Notes under the pieces: generated by a model
Told to the model about the DNA's origin: nothing
Database searches by the model: none
What the model saw: the letters and a program-made list of their open reading frames with translations, nothing else
Program-made: the position numbers and the translations under genes
Source of the DNA: CAYTCZ01 sp964436315
Lineage (GTDB): Bacteria > Actinomycetota > Thermoleophilia > Gaiellales > Gaiellaceae
Assembly (NCBI GenBank): GCA_964436315.1
Contig: CAYTCZ010000028.1
Coordinates: 1-34,923 of the forward strand
Length of the DNA: 34,923 bases
Direction: 5' to 3'
Shown: in pieces, positions 22,628-29,683 of the stretch
How the letters are laid out: each line of letters begins with the position of its first letter
Position numbering within the stretch: the stretch's first letter is position 1

Positions 22628-24081
22628 GTCGCAACGTTGTCGCCCGAACCAGGGACTTGAGTTTCAGCTACCCGGGTTCGCCGCGGGCTGCGATCCAAGG
22701 GATCTCGCTCGAGATTCGCGAAGGCGAGAAAGTCGCGATGCTCGGACCTTCAGGGGCTGGAAAGTCGACGGTGCTCCGAGCGCTTTCCGGACTCGTTCCA
22801 CACTTTCATGGCGGTCGGTTCTCAGGCCAAGTGGAGGTCGCGGGTCTCGATACGCGGGTCTCGCGACCCGCCGAGATCGCGAGTCACGTGGCCACCGTCT
22901 TTCAGGATCCCGAGGATCAGATCGTGATGACGCGGGTGGCGAACGAGGTTGCTTTCGGACTCGAGAATCTCGGTGTCGACGAGATGGAGATTTGGCCGCG
23001 AGTCGACGAAGCGCTCGCCGAGGTGGGGATCGGGCACCTCGCCGAGCGGAAGACGGTGGAGATCTCTGGAGGGGAACTTCAGCGTGTTTGTCTTGCCGCA
23101 GCACTGGCGGTTCGACCGCGACTTCTCATCCTGGACGAGCCGACGTCACAGCTGGATCCGGAGTCGGCGTCGGGTTTCCTCGCTCTCGTCGACTCCCTGG
23201 GCATGGCGGTCGTGATCTCGGAACACCGGATTGAGCGAGTTCTAGAGTTCGCGGATCGCGTCGTCTTCGTTGACGGCGGGAAGGTCGTGCTGGACGCGGC
23301 CGTCGATGTGGCCTCGAGCTGGCTGAGCGCCCACCGGCCGGCGTACGTCGCGAGCAAGCCTGGAGCTGGCGAGGCAGTCCGCACGCTCGAGGGTCGAGCA
23401 ACCGGCGAGGCGGGACCGGTCGAACCCACCGACAGCGACGTTTGCCGAGTCGCCGCCGCGCAGTTCGGATACTCGGAGAACGACGCAGTTCTCGACGGAG
23501 CCTCCCTCACGATCCGGCCGGGCGAGGTTGTCGTTCTCGAGGGTGTGAACGGCTCGGGTAAGACAACCCTCGCCAAGATCGCTGCCGGATTGCTGACTCC
23601 GCAAGAAGGATCGGTCCAGAGACGCGGACGGGCCGGCTACCTCTCTCAGGATCCGGGGCGCTACCTCGTCAAAGAGCATGTTTTGGATGAGGTCGCCGTC
23701 GGCATCCGAGGAGATCGGACGCGTGCCAAAGTCGCGCTCCAGCGAGTCGATCTTACGCACCTGGCGGATCGCCATCCGCGGGATCTCTCGAGCGGAGAAC
23801 GAGAGCGCCTCGGTTTGGCCGCCGTCGCGGTTTCGGAGCCGGACCTGCTCGTGCTCGACGAGCCGACGCGTGGAATCGATCCCGATCGGAAAGAGGCACT
23901 CGCCGAGTGGCTCTTCAGCTATGCCTCTCAGGGACGCGGCGTACTGATTGCGACTCACGACACTGCCTTTCCGGCGGATCGCCGGCTGAGTCTTGCTGAA
24001 GGGCGGGTCGTAGAGTTACCTGGCCCCGGGGCCCGGACCGCAGAGTCCCTCGAACTTCGGGATGGCGTGTTCACATGTTGA
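22618..24081 (+). CDS. Fused double ATPase of the ECF transporter (EcfA1-EcfA2)
   Basis: 487 residues, ATG at 22618 overlapping ecfT by 10 bases. Two complete ABC domains in one chain. Domain 1: Walker A GPSGAGKST (43-51), Q-loop VFQDPEDQIVM, signature ISGGELQR, Walker B LLILDEPTSQLD and switch His in ISEHR. Domain 2: Walker A GVNGSGKTT (about 310), Q-loop YLSQDPG, signature LSSGERER, Walker B LLVLDEPTRGID and ATHD. Both sites look active; the signature of the second (LSSGE) departs from SGGQ only mildly. A linker near residues 250-280 joins them. ECF systems usually have separate subunits, and fused ones occur mostly in some Actinobacteria and archaea. Confidence 0.95.
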   Translation: MAVGRNVVARTRDLSFSYPGSPRAAIQGISLEIREGEKVAMLGPSGAGKSTVLRALSGLVPHFHGGRFSGQVEVAGLDTRVSRPAEIASHVATVFQDPEDQIVMTRVANEVAFGLENLGVDEMEIWPRVDEALAEVGIGHLAERKTVEISGGELQRVCLAAALAVRPRLLILDEPTSQLDPESASGFLALVDSLGMAVVISEHRIERVLEFADRVVFVDGGKVVLDAAVDVASSWLSAHRPAYVASKPGAGEAVRTLEGRATGEAGPVEPTDSDVCRVAAAQFGYSENDAVLDGASLTIRPGEVVVLEGVNGSGKTTLAKIAAGLLTPQEGSVQRRGRAGYLSQDPGRYLVKEHVLDEVAVGIRGDRTRAKVALQRVDLTHLADRHPRDLSSGERERLGLAAVAVSEPDLLVLDEPTRGIDPDRKEALAEWLFSYASQGRGVLIATHDTAFPADRRLSLAEGRVVELPGPGARTAESLELRDGVFTC

Positions 24082-24806
24082 CTTCGTGGTCTCGGGCTGC
24101 CTCGCCAGCTTCGCGGCTCGTCATGCCCAGCCGGGCCTCGCGCGTCGCGTTGGTCGCGGCCGCGGGAGCGCTCTCCGCCTCTGCCTGGGCAGCTCTCGAT
24201 CCTGGGCGCGGAGGCCTCGCGCTTCTTCTCGCCGCGGTGGCCGCGGTTGTGGCGGGCGTTGCCTGGATCGAAGGCTCGCCAGGGTCGGTCAAAGAGCTGA
24301 CGCTGATCGCGACTCTCGGTGGTCTTGCCGCCGCGGGGCGAGTGCTGTTCGCGCCTGTTCCCGGCGTCCAGCCGGTGACTGTTCTCGTGGCGGCGGCGGG
24401 AGTTGCGCTCGGCCCGAAGCGCGGATTCGCCGTTGGCGCACTCGCCGCCTTCGCATCGAACTTCTTCTTGGGTCAGGGCCCGCATACCCCCTGGCAGATG
24501 CTGGCGTGGGGGCTCTGTGGTCTCCTCGCCGGCCTTCTTCGTCGCTATCTCGAGGGCCGGCTGGCGTTCGCGGCGTTCGTGCTCTTCCTGGGGTTCGCGT
24601 ATGGCACGCTCCTCGATCTCTGGCACTGGTACGGGTTCTTCCCGCACACGGGCTCGGCACTCGCGGTCGTACTGGGTGCCGGGGTTGCCTTCAATACAGC
24701 CCACGCGATCGGGAATGTCTTGCTCGCTCTCGCTGTCGGACCAGAGCTTCGGAGGGTGTTGCAGCGATACGCCCGACGACTCAAGGCCGAGGTTGCCTGG
24801 TCATGA
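24075..24806 (+). CDS. ECF S component, CbrT-like, probable cobalamin-specific
   Basis: 243 residues, overlapping the ATPase gene by 7 bases. About six transmembrane helices. Core signature FAPVPGVQPVTVLVAAAGVA and NFFLGQGPHTPWQMLAWGLC, the pattern of S components of the CbrT group, which carry cobalamin in Lactobacillus and others (family knowledge). The N-terminal 30 residues are Ser/Ala/Arg-rich. With EcfT and double EcfA it completes a dedicated (group I-like) ECF importer. Specificity for vitamin B12 is supported by the riboswitch; related precursors such as cobinamide cannot be excluded. Confidence 0.9.
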   Translation: MLTSWSRAASPASRLVMPSRASRVALVAAAGALSASAWAALDPGRGGLALLLAAVAAVVAGVAWIEGSPGSVKELTLIATLGGLAAAGRVLFAPVPGVQPVTVLVAAAGVALGPKRGFAVGALAAFASNFFLGQGPHTPWQMLAWGLCGLLAGLLRRYLEGRLAFAAFVLFLGFAYGTLLDLWHWYGFFPHTGSALAVVLGAGVAFNTAHAIGNVLLALAVGPELRRVLQRYARRLKAEVAWS

Positions 24807-25654
24807 GTCGCGCTCGGCTCGTTCTCGCCCTCGTGTTACTGGCAGCGATGGCCGGACTCATAGCCGGCCCGGCGCACGGAAGTGCGCTCTCGGATGCCGT
24901 CAAGTTTCTCCGCAAGCACCAAAATCGCGACGGCGGATTTGCCGAAAGGCGTGGTCGCTCAGACCCCTCTCTCACCGGCTGGGCCGTCCTCGGTTTGGCC
25001 GCTGCAGGTCAGGTTCCCGCGGGTGCGGCGAGGTACCTGCAGGGCAAATCCGATCCGGCTGTCACCGATCTCGAGCTTCGGATCCTCGCCCTTGACGCTC
25101 TCGGTCGAGACGTGGGAAGCCTCGCCAGGCGGCTTGAGTTTTTCCGAAAGCGCAGCGGCGCGATCGGGCCGGCCATCAACTCAACGATCTGGGGCGTTCT
25201 CGCTCTCCGGGCTGCCGACCGGCCGGCAACGGCGTCGACTCTCCGGTTCCTCGTGCGCAATCAGTGGTCGAACGGCGGTTGGGGCTGGCAGAAGGGTGTC
25301 GTGCCGGATTCGAACGACACCTCGGCAGCGGTTCAGGCTCTCCGCGCCGCCGGCTTTTCGTCGCGCCACCGATCGGTGCGGCGCGGAATCGCCTTCATCA
25401 GGCGTCATCAGAACGCCGACGGGGGTTACTCCCTCTATCGCGGCGGCCCGTCAGACGCTCAATCGACGGCTTGGGCGATTCAAGCACTGATCGCTGCTGG
25501 TCAGTCTCCCGGTCGACGCGCCTTCGCCTACCTCGAGCGACTACAGCGTCCTGACGGAAGTTTCCGCTACACGGCCAAGCGTGTGAGCGCACCCGTCTGG
25601 ACGACCGCCCAGGTCGCGGCTGCTCTCGCGCGACGGCCGTTTCCGGTTCGCTGA
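24803..25654 (+). CDS. Secreted prenyltransferase/squalene-cyclase-fold protein, B12 operon
   Basis: 283 residues; ATG overlaps the S-component stop (ATGA). Signal peptide LVLALVLLAAMAGLIAGPAHG. The mature part has four or more alpha/alpha repeats of the prenyltransferase/squalene oxidase type: FLRKHQNRDGGFAERRG, LVRNQWSNGGWGWQKG, FIRRHQNADGGYSLYRGG, YLERLQRPDGSFRYTAK. Each carries Q-x-x-DGG/GSF or GGW and then a STAWAIQAL-type helix. It lacks the DDTA/DxDD acid of terpene cyclases as far as I can see, so it is probably non-catalytic. The alpha domain of intrinsic factor and transcobalamin has this same alpha/alpha barrel fold. Last gene of the B12 operon; likely cobalamin binding partner of the two DUF4430 proteins (inference). 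Confidence 0.88.
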   Translation: MSRARLVLALVLLAAMAGLIAGPAHGSALSDAVKFLRKHQNRDGGFAERRGRSDPSLTGWAVLGLAAAGQVPAGAARYLQGKSDPAVTDLELRILALDALGRDVGSLARRLEFFRKRSGAIGPAINSTIWGVLALRAADRPATASTLRFLVRNQWSNGGWGWQKGVVPDSNDTSAAVQALRAAGFSSRHRSVRRGIAFIRRHQNADGGYSLYRGGPSDAQSTAWAIQALIAAGQSPGRRAFAYLERLQRPDGSFRYTAKRVSAPVWTTAQVAAALARRPFPVR

Positions 25655-26203
25655 CGGTTCGCCGACGCCGTCGACCGCGATGATAGGTCCGAGCTTATGG
25701 CAGGCCTGACGGGCGCTTCGGCGGTAGTGTCGTGCGCGTCAAACGGCAACCGTTGATGCGCATCGGCTGAAGATCCTTGTCAAGCCTCTAATCGACCGGA
25801 CGGGTGCGTCTCTGCATCGTCACGAGACCTGGCTCGAGCTCTTTCTTCGACCTCTGTTTCGTCGTGCTGGTAGGCGGGTCTTGCACGGGCGCTTTGTGCC
25901 GCGCCAACCTGGGAGGACGCCGAGCCCAAACCCCACCCATCTGGGAGGGGAGGACGTGAACCACCCACCACCCGCTGCATACTCTAGTGGCCCGTTCCAA
26001 ACGGAGCCGTGAAGGTGTGCAACAGATCGGTGACGCCGTCACCCGAATCGATCTCTGGCCTTTCCACAGCTCACTCCGCTCGGCGGACAAACCGGCTGCT
26101 CAGCCGGGCCGCGACGAGATCGCCGCGCGATGACAAGCTGCGTACAGCGGACGTCCACGCGCCGCACTGGGCCGGCCAGAAGTCTACCGAGGCCGCTCAG
26201 AGC
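25655..26203. other. Intergenic region between the B12 and copper operons
   Basis: About 550 bases. No gene with recognisable content on either strand; a minus-strand frame of 66 codons (25780-25980) is basic and unlike any family. TACTCT (25980-25985) fits a -10. GGTGACGCCGTCACC (26029-26043) is a palindrome with 6-bp arms, without a known regulator. No tRNA, terminator with T run, or riboswitch seen. Confidence 0.5.
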
Positions 26204-26223
26204 ATACCCCTATAGGGTATACT
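26204..26223 (+). promoter_or_regulatory. CsoR-type copper operator overlapping the copA -10 box
   Basis: ATACCCCTATAGGGTAT (26204-26220): arms ATACCC and GGGTAT with a CTATA centre, matching the G/C-tract-plus-TA shape of CsoR operators. It overlaps TATACT (26218-26223), a good -10. TATACT is 7 nt before the ATG at 26231, so CsoR bound here would block the polymerase and the mRNA would be leaderless. Release on copper binding would switch on the operon. Confidence 0.8.
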
Positions 26224-26230
26224 GAGGATA

Positions 26231-28465
26231 ATGGCGAACCTGGCATCAGTCGATCAGAAGGAGCGCGTCGAACTGTCCCTCGAGGGCATGACGTGCGCCT
26301 CGTGTGCTGCGCGGATCGAGAAAGGGCTCGAGAGCATCGAAGGCGTCGATGCCGCGGTCAACCTTGCCACGGAACAGGCGACTGTCGACTACGACCCGTC
26401 ACGGGTAAAGCTCGATCAGTTGATCCGCGCTGTCGAGGACGTTGGATACCACGCTCACGTCGGAACCGAAGCCGAGGACGACGATGTCGGACCCCGACGG
26501 CTCCGACGTCGTTTGATCGTTGCGGCCATCCTCACGGTGCCGCTCGTCGTAGTCTCAATGATTCCGCCCCTTCACTTCGTGGGATGGGAGTGGCTTGCTC
26601 TTGCCCTCGCGACGCCGGTGGTTTTCTATAGCGGCGCTGGCTTCCATCGGGCCGCGTTCGCCAATCTCCGTCACCGTGCGGCGTCGATGGACACACTCAT
26701 CTCGATCGGAACGCTCGCGGCCTGGATCTGGTCGGTCGTTGCACTCCTCGCGTTTGACGATGCGGAAGTGTATTTCGAGGTCGCGGGCGTCATCACGACG
26801 CTGATCCTGGTCGGCCGATATCTCGAAGCGCGCGCCAAGGGCCGCGCGAGCGAAGCGATCCGCTCCCTGGTTGAGCTCGGCGCCAAGGACGCACGCGTGC
26901 TCGTCGACGACGACGAGGTCGTCGTTCCGATCGAGCAGCTTCGTGTCGGCGACCGTTTCGTTGTTCGACCGGGGGAGAAGATCGCGACAGATGGGATCGT
27001 TGAAGAGGGCCGTTCCGCCGTCGACCAGTCGATGCTGACGGGCGAGCCGGTTCCGGTTGAAGTGGCTCCTGGGTCGAGCGTGGCCGGCGCGACGATCAAT
27101 AGCTCGGGGCGCCTGATCGTTCGAGCGATCAAAGTCGGCGCCGAGACGGCTCTCGCGCAAATCACGAAGCTCGTGGCCGAGGCGCAGGCGGGCAAGGCGC
27201 CGATTCAGCGGCTCGCAGACCGAGTTTCAGCGGTCTTCGTGCCCATCGTGATCTCGATCTCCCTCGCGACGCTCATCGGTTGGCTGGCGATTGCAGGGGA
27301 CGCATCAGCCGCGTTCACCGCGGCCGTGGCAGTACTGATCATCGCCTGTCCCTGCGCGCTGGGACTTGCAACTCCGACTGCGATCATGGTCGGGACCGGC
27401 CGTGGCGCGCAACTCGGGATCCTGATCAAGGGACCAGAGGTCCTCGAGCGGACCCGTCAGATCACCACAATCGCTCTCGACAAGACCGGAACTGTCACCG
27501 AGGGCCGGCTCCGGGTTGCCGACATTCTTCCGGTTGACGGCCTCAGAAGCGAAGAGCTCCTAAGACTCGCCGGGGCAGCGGAAGACCCGAGCGAGCACCC
27601 GATCGCTCGGGCGATCGCAGAGCGCGCCCGCGCGGACATCGGCTCCCTGGCATCCGTCGACGAGTTCCGGAGTCGCTCGGGCCTCGGCGTCGAAGCCGTG
27701 GTCGAGGGCCACGCTGTCATCGTTGGGCGGCCGGAGTTGCTCGCCGACTGGGGGCTTGCGCTTCCGTCGGACCTTGTGGAGGCGCGACACAGTGCCGAGA
27801 GCCTCGGCCAGACGGTCGTTGCAGTCGCCTCGGATGGACGCGTACAGGGTCTGTTCGTGCTCGCCGATCGGGTCAAGGCCTCGAGTCCTGCCGCGATCGC
27901 CGAGCTGAGAGATCTCGGGCTGACCCCGGTCCTGCTGACGGGGGACAATGAGCGCGCCGCAGTCGCGGTTGGGCGTCAGGTCGGAATCGAAGACGTGCAG
28001 GCAGAGGTTCTCCCCGAGCACAAGACGCAGGCCGTCAGTGCCCTGCAAGAGAGGGACGAGGTTGTGGCAATGGTTGGCGACGGTGTCAATGACGCGCCCG
28101 CCCTTGCCCAGGCCGACCTCGGCCTTGCAATCGGAACCGGAACCGACGTGGCGATCGAGGCCAGCGACATCACTCTCGTCTCGGGTGACCTTCGCGCTGC
28201 CGGGGACGCGATCTCACTCGCGAGACGCACGCTGCGTACGATCAAACAGAACCTCTTCTGGGCGTTTGCCTACAATGTTGCCGCGATTCCGCTCGCAGCC
28301 GCGGGCCTGCTCGATCCGATCATCGCCGCAGCAGCTATGGCTTTCTCGAGCGTTTTCGTCGTGACGAACTCGCTTCGGCTCCGGCGTTTTCGTAGTAGCC
28401 GGGAAGAGCTCGAGCTCGAAGCGAGGCCGGAGCCCGCCCCCAGAGTTCAAGGAGAACCTGTATGA
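26231..28465 (+). CDS. copA: Copper-exporting P1B-1-type ATPase
   Basis: 744 residues. N-terminal heavy-metal domain (about 12-80) with MTCASCAARIE (Cys22, Cys25). The membrane part has the ion-binding Cys-Pro-Cys motif (IIACPCALGLATP, Cys373-Cys375). The phosphorylation motif DKTGTVTEG has Asp417; SEHPIARAI gives the His-Pro of the nucleotide domain; GDGVNDAPAL follows. Helix 7-8 marks, FAYN and then MAFSSVFVVTNSL, fit the Cu(I) branch. It pumps cuprous ion out of the cytoplasm. It is the first gene of the operon and csoR overlaps its stop by 4 bases. A GAGGA lies only 2-3 nt before the ATG, so initiation is probably leaderless. Confidence 0.98.
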   Translation: MANLASVDQKERVELSLEGMTCASCAARIEKGLESIEGVDAAVNLATEQATVDYDPSRVKLDQLIRAVEDVGYHAHVGTEAEDDDVGPRRLRRRLIVAAILTVPLVVVSMIPPLHFVGWEWLALALATPVVFYSGAGFHRAAFANLRHRAASMDTLISIGTLAAWIWSVVALLAFDDAEVYFEVAGVITTLILVGRYLEARAKGRASEAIRSLVELGAKDARVLVDDDEVVVPIEQLRVGDRFVVRPGEKIATDGIVEEGRSAVDQSMLTGEPVPVEVAPGSSVAGATINSSGRLIVRAIKVGAETALAQITKLVAEAQAGKAPIQRLADRVSAVFVPIVISISLATLIGWLAIAGDASAAFTAAVAVLIIACPCALGLATPTAIMVGTGRGAQLGILIKGPEVLERTRQITTIALDKTGTVTEGRLRVADILPVDGLRSEELLRLAGAAEDPSEHPIARAIAERARADIGSLASVDEFRSRSGLGVEAVVEGHAVIVGRPELLADWGLALPSDLVEARHSAESLGQTVVAVASDGRVQGLFVLADRVKASSPAAIAELRDLGLTPVLLTGDNERAAVAVGRQVGIEDVQAEVLPEHKTQAVSALQERDEVVAMVGDGVNDAPALAQADLGLAIGTGTDVAIEASDITLVSGDLRAAGDAISLARRTLRTIKQNLFWAFAYNVAAIPLAAAGLLDPIIAAAAMAFSSVFVVTNSLRLRRFRSSREELELEARPEPAPRVQGEPV

Positions 28466-28770
28466 GCATGAGCGAGCAAATGCAACACGGCTATTCGGCC
28501 GACAAAGACGCTCTCGTGAAGCGCCTCCACCGCATCGAGGGTCAGGTACGCGGCATCGAACGAATGATCGAAGAGGATCGCTACTGCATTGACGTCCTTA
28601 CGCAGATCTCTGCTGTCTCGACGGCGCTCGAGAGTCTCGCGTTCAAGATCCTTGACGATCACGTGAACCACTGCGTCGCCGGCGCGGTCGCCACTGGGGA
28701 TCCCGAGGTTGCCGCGGAGAAGTCGAAGGAGTTGCTCGAGGCAGTTCACCGCTTCTCGCGGACTCGCTAG
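28462..28770 (+). CDS. csoR: CsoR-family copper-sensing repressor
   Basis: 102 residues, ATG overlapping the copA stop by 4 bases. Copper ligands are complete: Cys42 (after Tyr41), His67 and Cys71, with the C-x24-H-x3-C spacing of the M. tuberculosis protein. The helical body has LVKRLHRIEGQVRGIERMI and DVLTQISAVSTALESLAF. As copper-free tetramer it should bind the operator at 26204 and repress copA and itself; Cu(I) frees the DNA. The same family includes repressors of nickel or persulfide; the ligand set and the copA neighbour favour copper. Confidence 0.96.
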   Translation: MSMSEQMQHGYSADKDALVKRLHRIEGQVRGIERMIEEDRYCIDVLTQISAVSTALESLAFKILDDHVNHCVAGAVATGDPEVAAEKSKELLEAVHRFSRTR

Positions 28771-28805
28771 AACTCGATTTCGAAGGCAGCGAGCAGGGCC
28801 CTACA

Positions 28806-28811
28806 TATACT
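28806..28811 (+). promoter_or_regulatory. -10 candidate for the CinA-like gene
   Basis: TATACT at 28806-28811 is followed after 11 nt by the GTG at 28823; the message would have a leader of about five bases. No clear -35 box. Confidence 0.35.
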
Positions 28812-28822
28812 CGCGAGAGGTC

Positions 28823-29572
28823 GTGGTCGTAAACGCAACGGCAGTCGTAGTGACGGTCGGGAACGAGATCGTCTCGGGTGACGTCGAGAACACGAACGCA
28901 TCGTGGCTCTCTCGTCGGCTTGCCGAGCTCGGAGTCGAGGTGCGTGCACTCGCCGCGGTCAGAGACGATTACGACGAGATTGGAGAAGTCCTTCGCGCGG
29001 AGTCGCCACGTGTGACTTGGATCTTCCTCACGGGCGGACTTGGTGGAACGCCCGACGACATTACCCGCGAAGCTGTCGCGCGAGCATTTGGCGTACCGAC
29101 GGTAGAGATCCCGGATCTCGCCGCCGACCTCCGGTCACAATTCGCTCCCAAGGGGTTGAGCGACTACGCAGCGCGCTGGGCTCGGCTCCCTGAAGGTGCG
29201 CTTCCGATCGACAACCCGCTCGGGGGAGCACCGGGCTTCGTCCACGAAAACGTGGTCGTCATGCCGGGCCTGCCGAGCGAGATGGAGGCGATGTTCGACT
29301 CGATCGCGCCGCGGTTCCAGGGCGAGCCGATCGTCACTTGGCGTCGGAACTACAAGACCGGAGAGGGTCAGATCGTCCTGGTCCTGGAAGAGGCGACGCG
29401 CCGGCATCCGAACGTCTCAATTGGAAGCTATCCACGCTTTCTCGAGACGGGGCCCGAGGTCGAGGTCGTCTTGAAGTCGACGAGTAGATCAGCGCTCACC
29501 GAGGCACGCACCTGGGTCGAGACCGAGCTCGAGGTGGTCGTTAGCCGAGTTCGGCGGCCTGGGCGACCGTGA
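28823..29572 (+). CDS. CinA-like N-terminal (molybdopterin-binding fold) protein
   Basis: 249 residues from GTG at 28823; a GTG at 28850 is an alternative. Marks: TVGNEIVSGDVENTNASWLS (the conserved G-x-E-x-x-x-G-x-x-x-N-TN), then WIFLTGGLGGTPDDITREAV, and MPGLPSEMEAMF. This is the CinA N-terminal/MoaB-Mog fold, found in ADP-ribose pyrophosphatase and competence-damage proteins. The C-terminal NMN-deamidase half of full-length CinA is absent; many single-domain homologs exist (COG1058 type). It lies between csoR and the helicase, each with its own promoter; biological role uncertain. Confidence 0.88.
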   Translation: MVVNATAVVVTVGNEIVSGDVENTNASWLSRRLAELGVEVRALAAVRDDYDEIGEVLRAESPRVTWIFLTGGLGGTPDDITREAVARAFGVPTVEIPDLAADLRSQFAPKGLSDYAARWARLPEGALPIDNPLGGAPGFVHENVVVMPGLPSEMEAMFDSIAPRFQGEPIVTWRRNYKTGEGQIVLVLEEATRRHPNVSIGSYPRFLETGPEVEVVLKSTSRSALTEARTWVETELEVVVSRVRRPGRP

Positions 29573-29670
29573 AGGTTGGCTGGCACCAACGTCCCGGAAG
29601 TTAACCACTTCCGTCACACGCCGCTGCGCGGTTCTTCGGGCAGAGCGGACAACCGCGGTCGTCGCACCAC

Positions 29671-29676
29671 TACTAT
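29671..29676 (+). promoter_or_regulatory. -10 box of the leaderless helicase gene
   Basis: TACTAT lies 7 nt before GTG 29684, without Shine-Dalgarno sequence. Same geometry as at 5042, 12577, 26218 and 32971. Confidence 0.45.
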
Positions 29677-29683
29677 CGGGGCC

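Noticed and set aside
25780..25980. Minus-strand 66-codon frame in the 25655-26230 spacer
   Set aside because: Composition is Arg/Ser/Glu-rich with no domain and no ribosome site; probably chance.
26029..26043. Palindrome GGTGACGCCGTCACC as a regulator site
   Set aside because: It is 190 bases from the copper operon and has no second copy with the same spacing; only a similar half-site pair (20276-20301) exists. Too weak to name.
3..28465. Shared copper-resistance locus of the RND fragment and CopA
   Set aside because: They are 26 kb apart with unrelated operons between; only common metal-export family resemblance links them.
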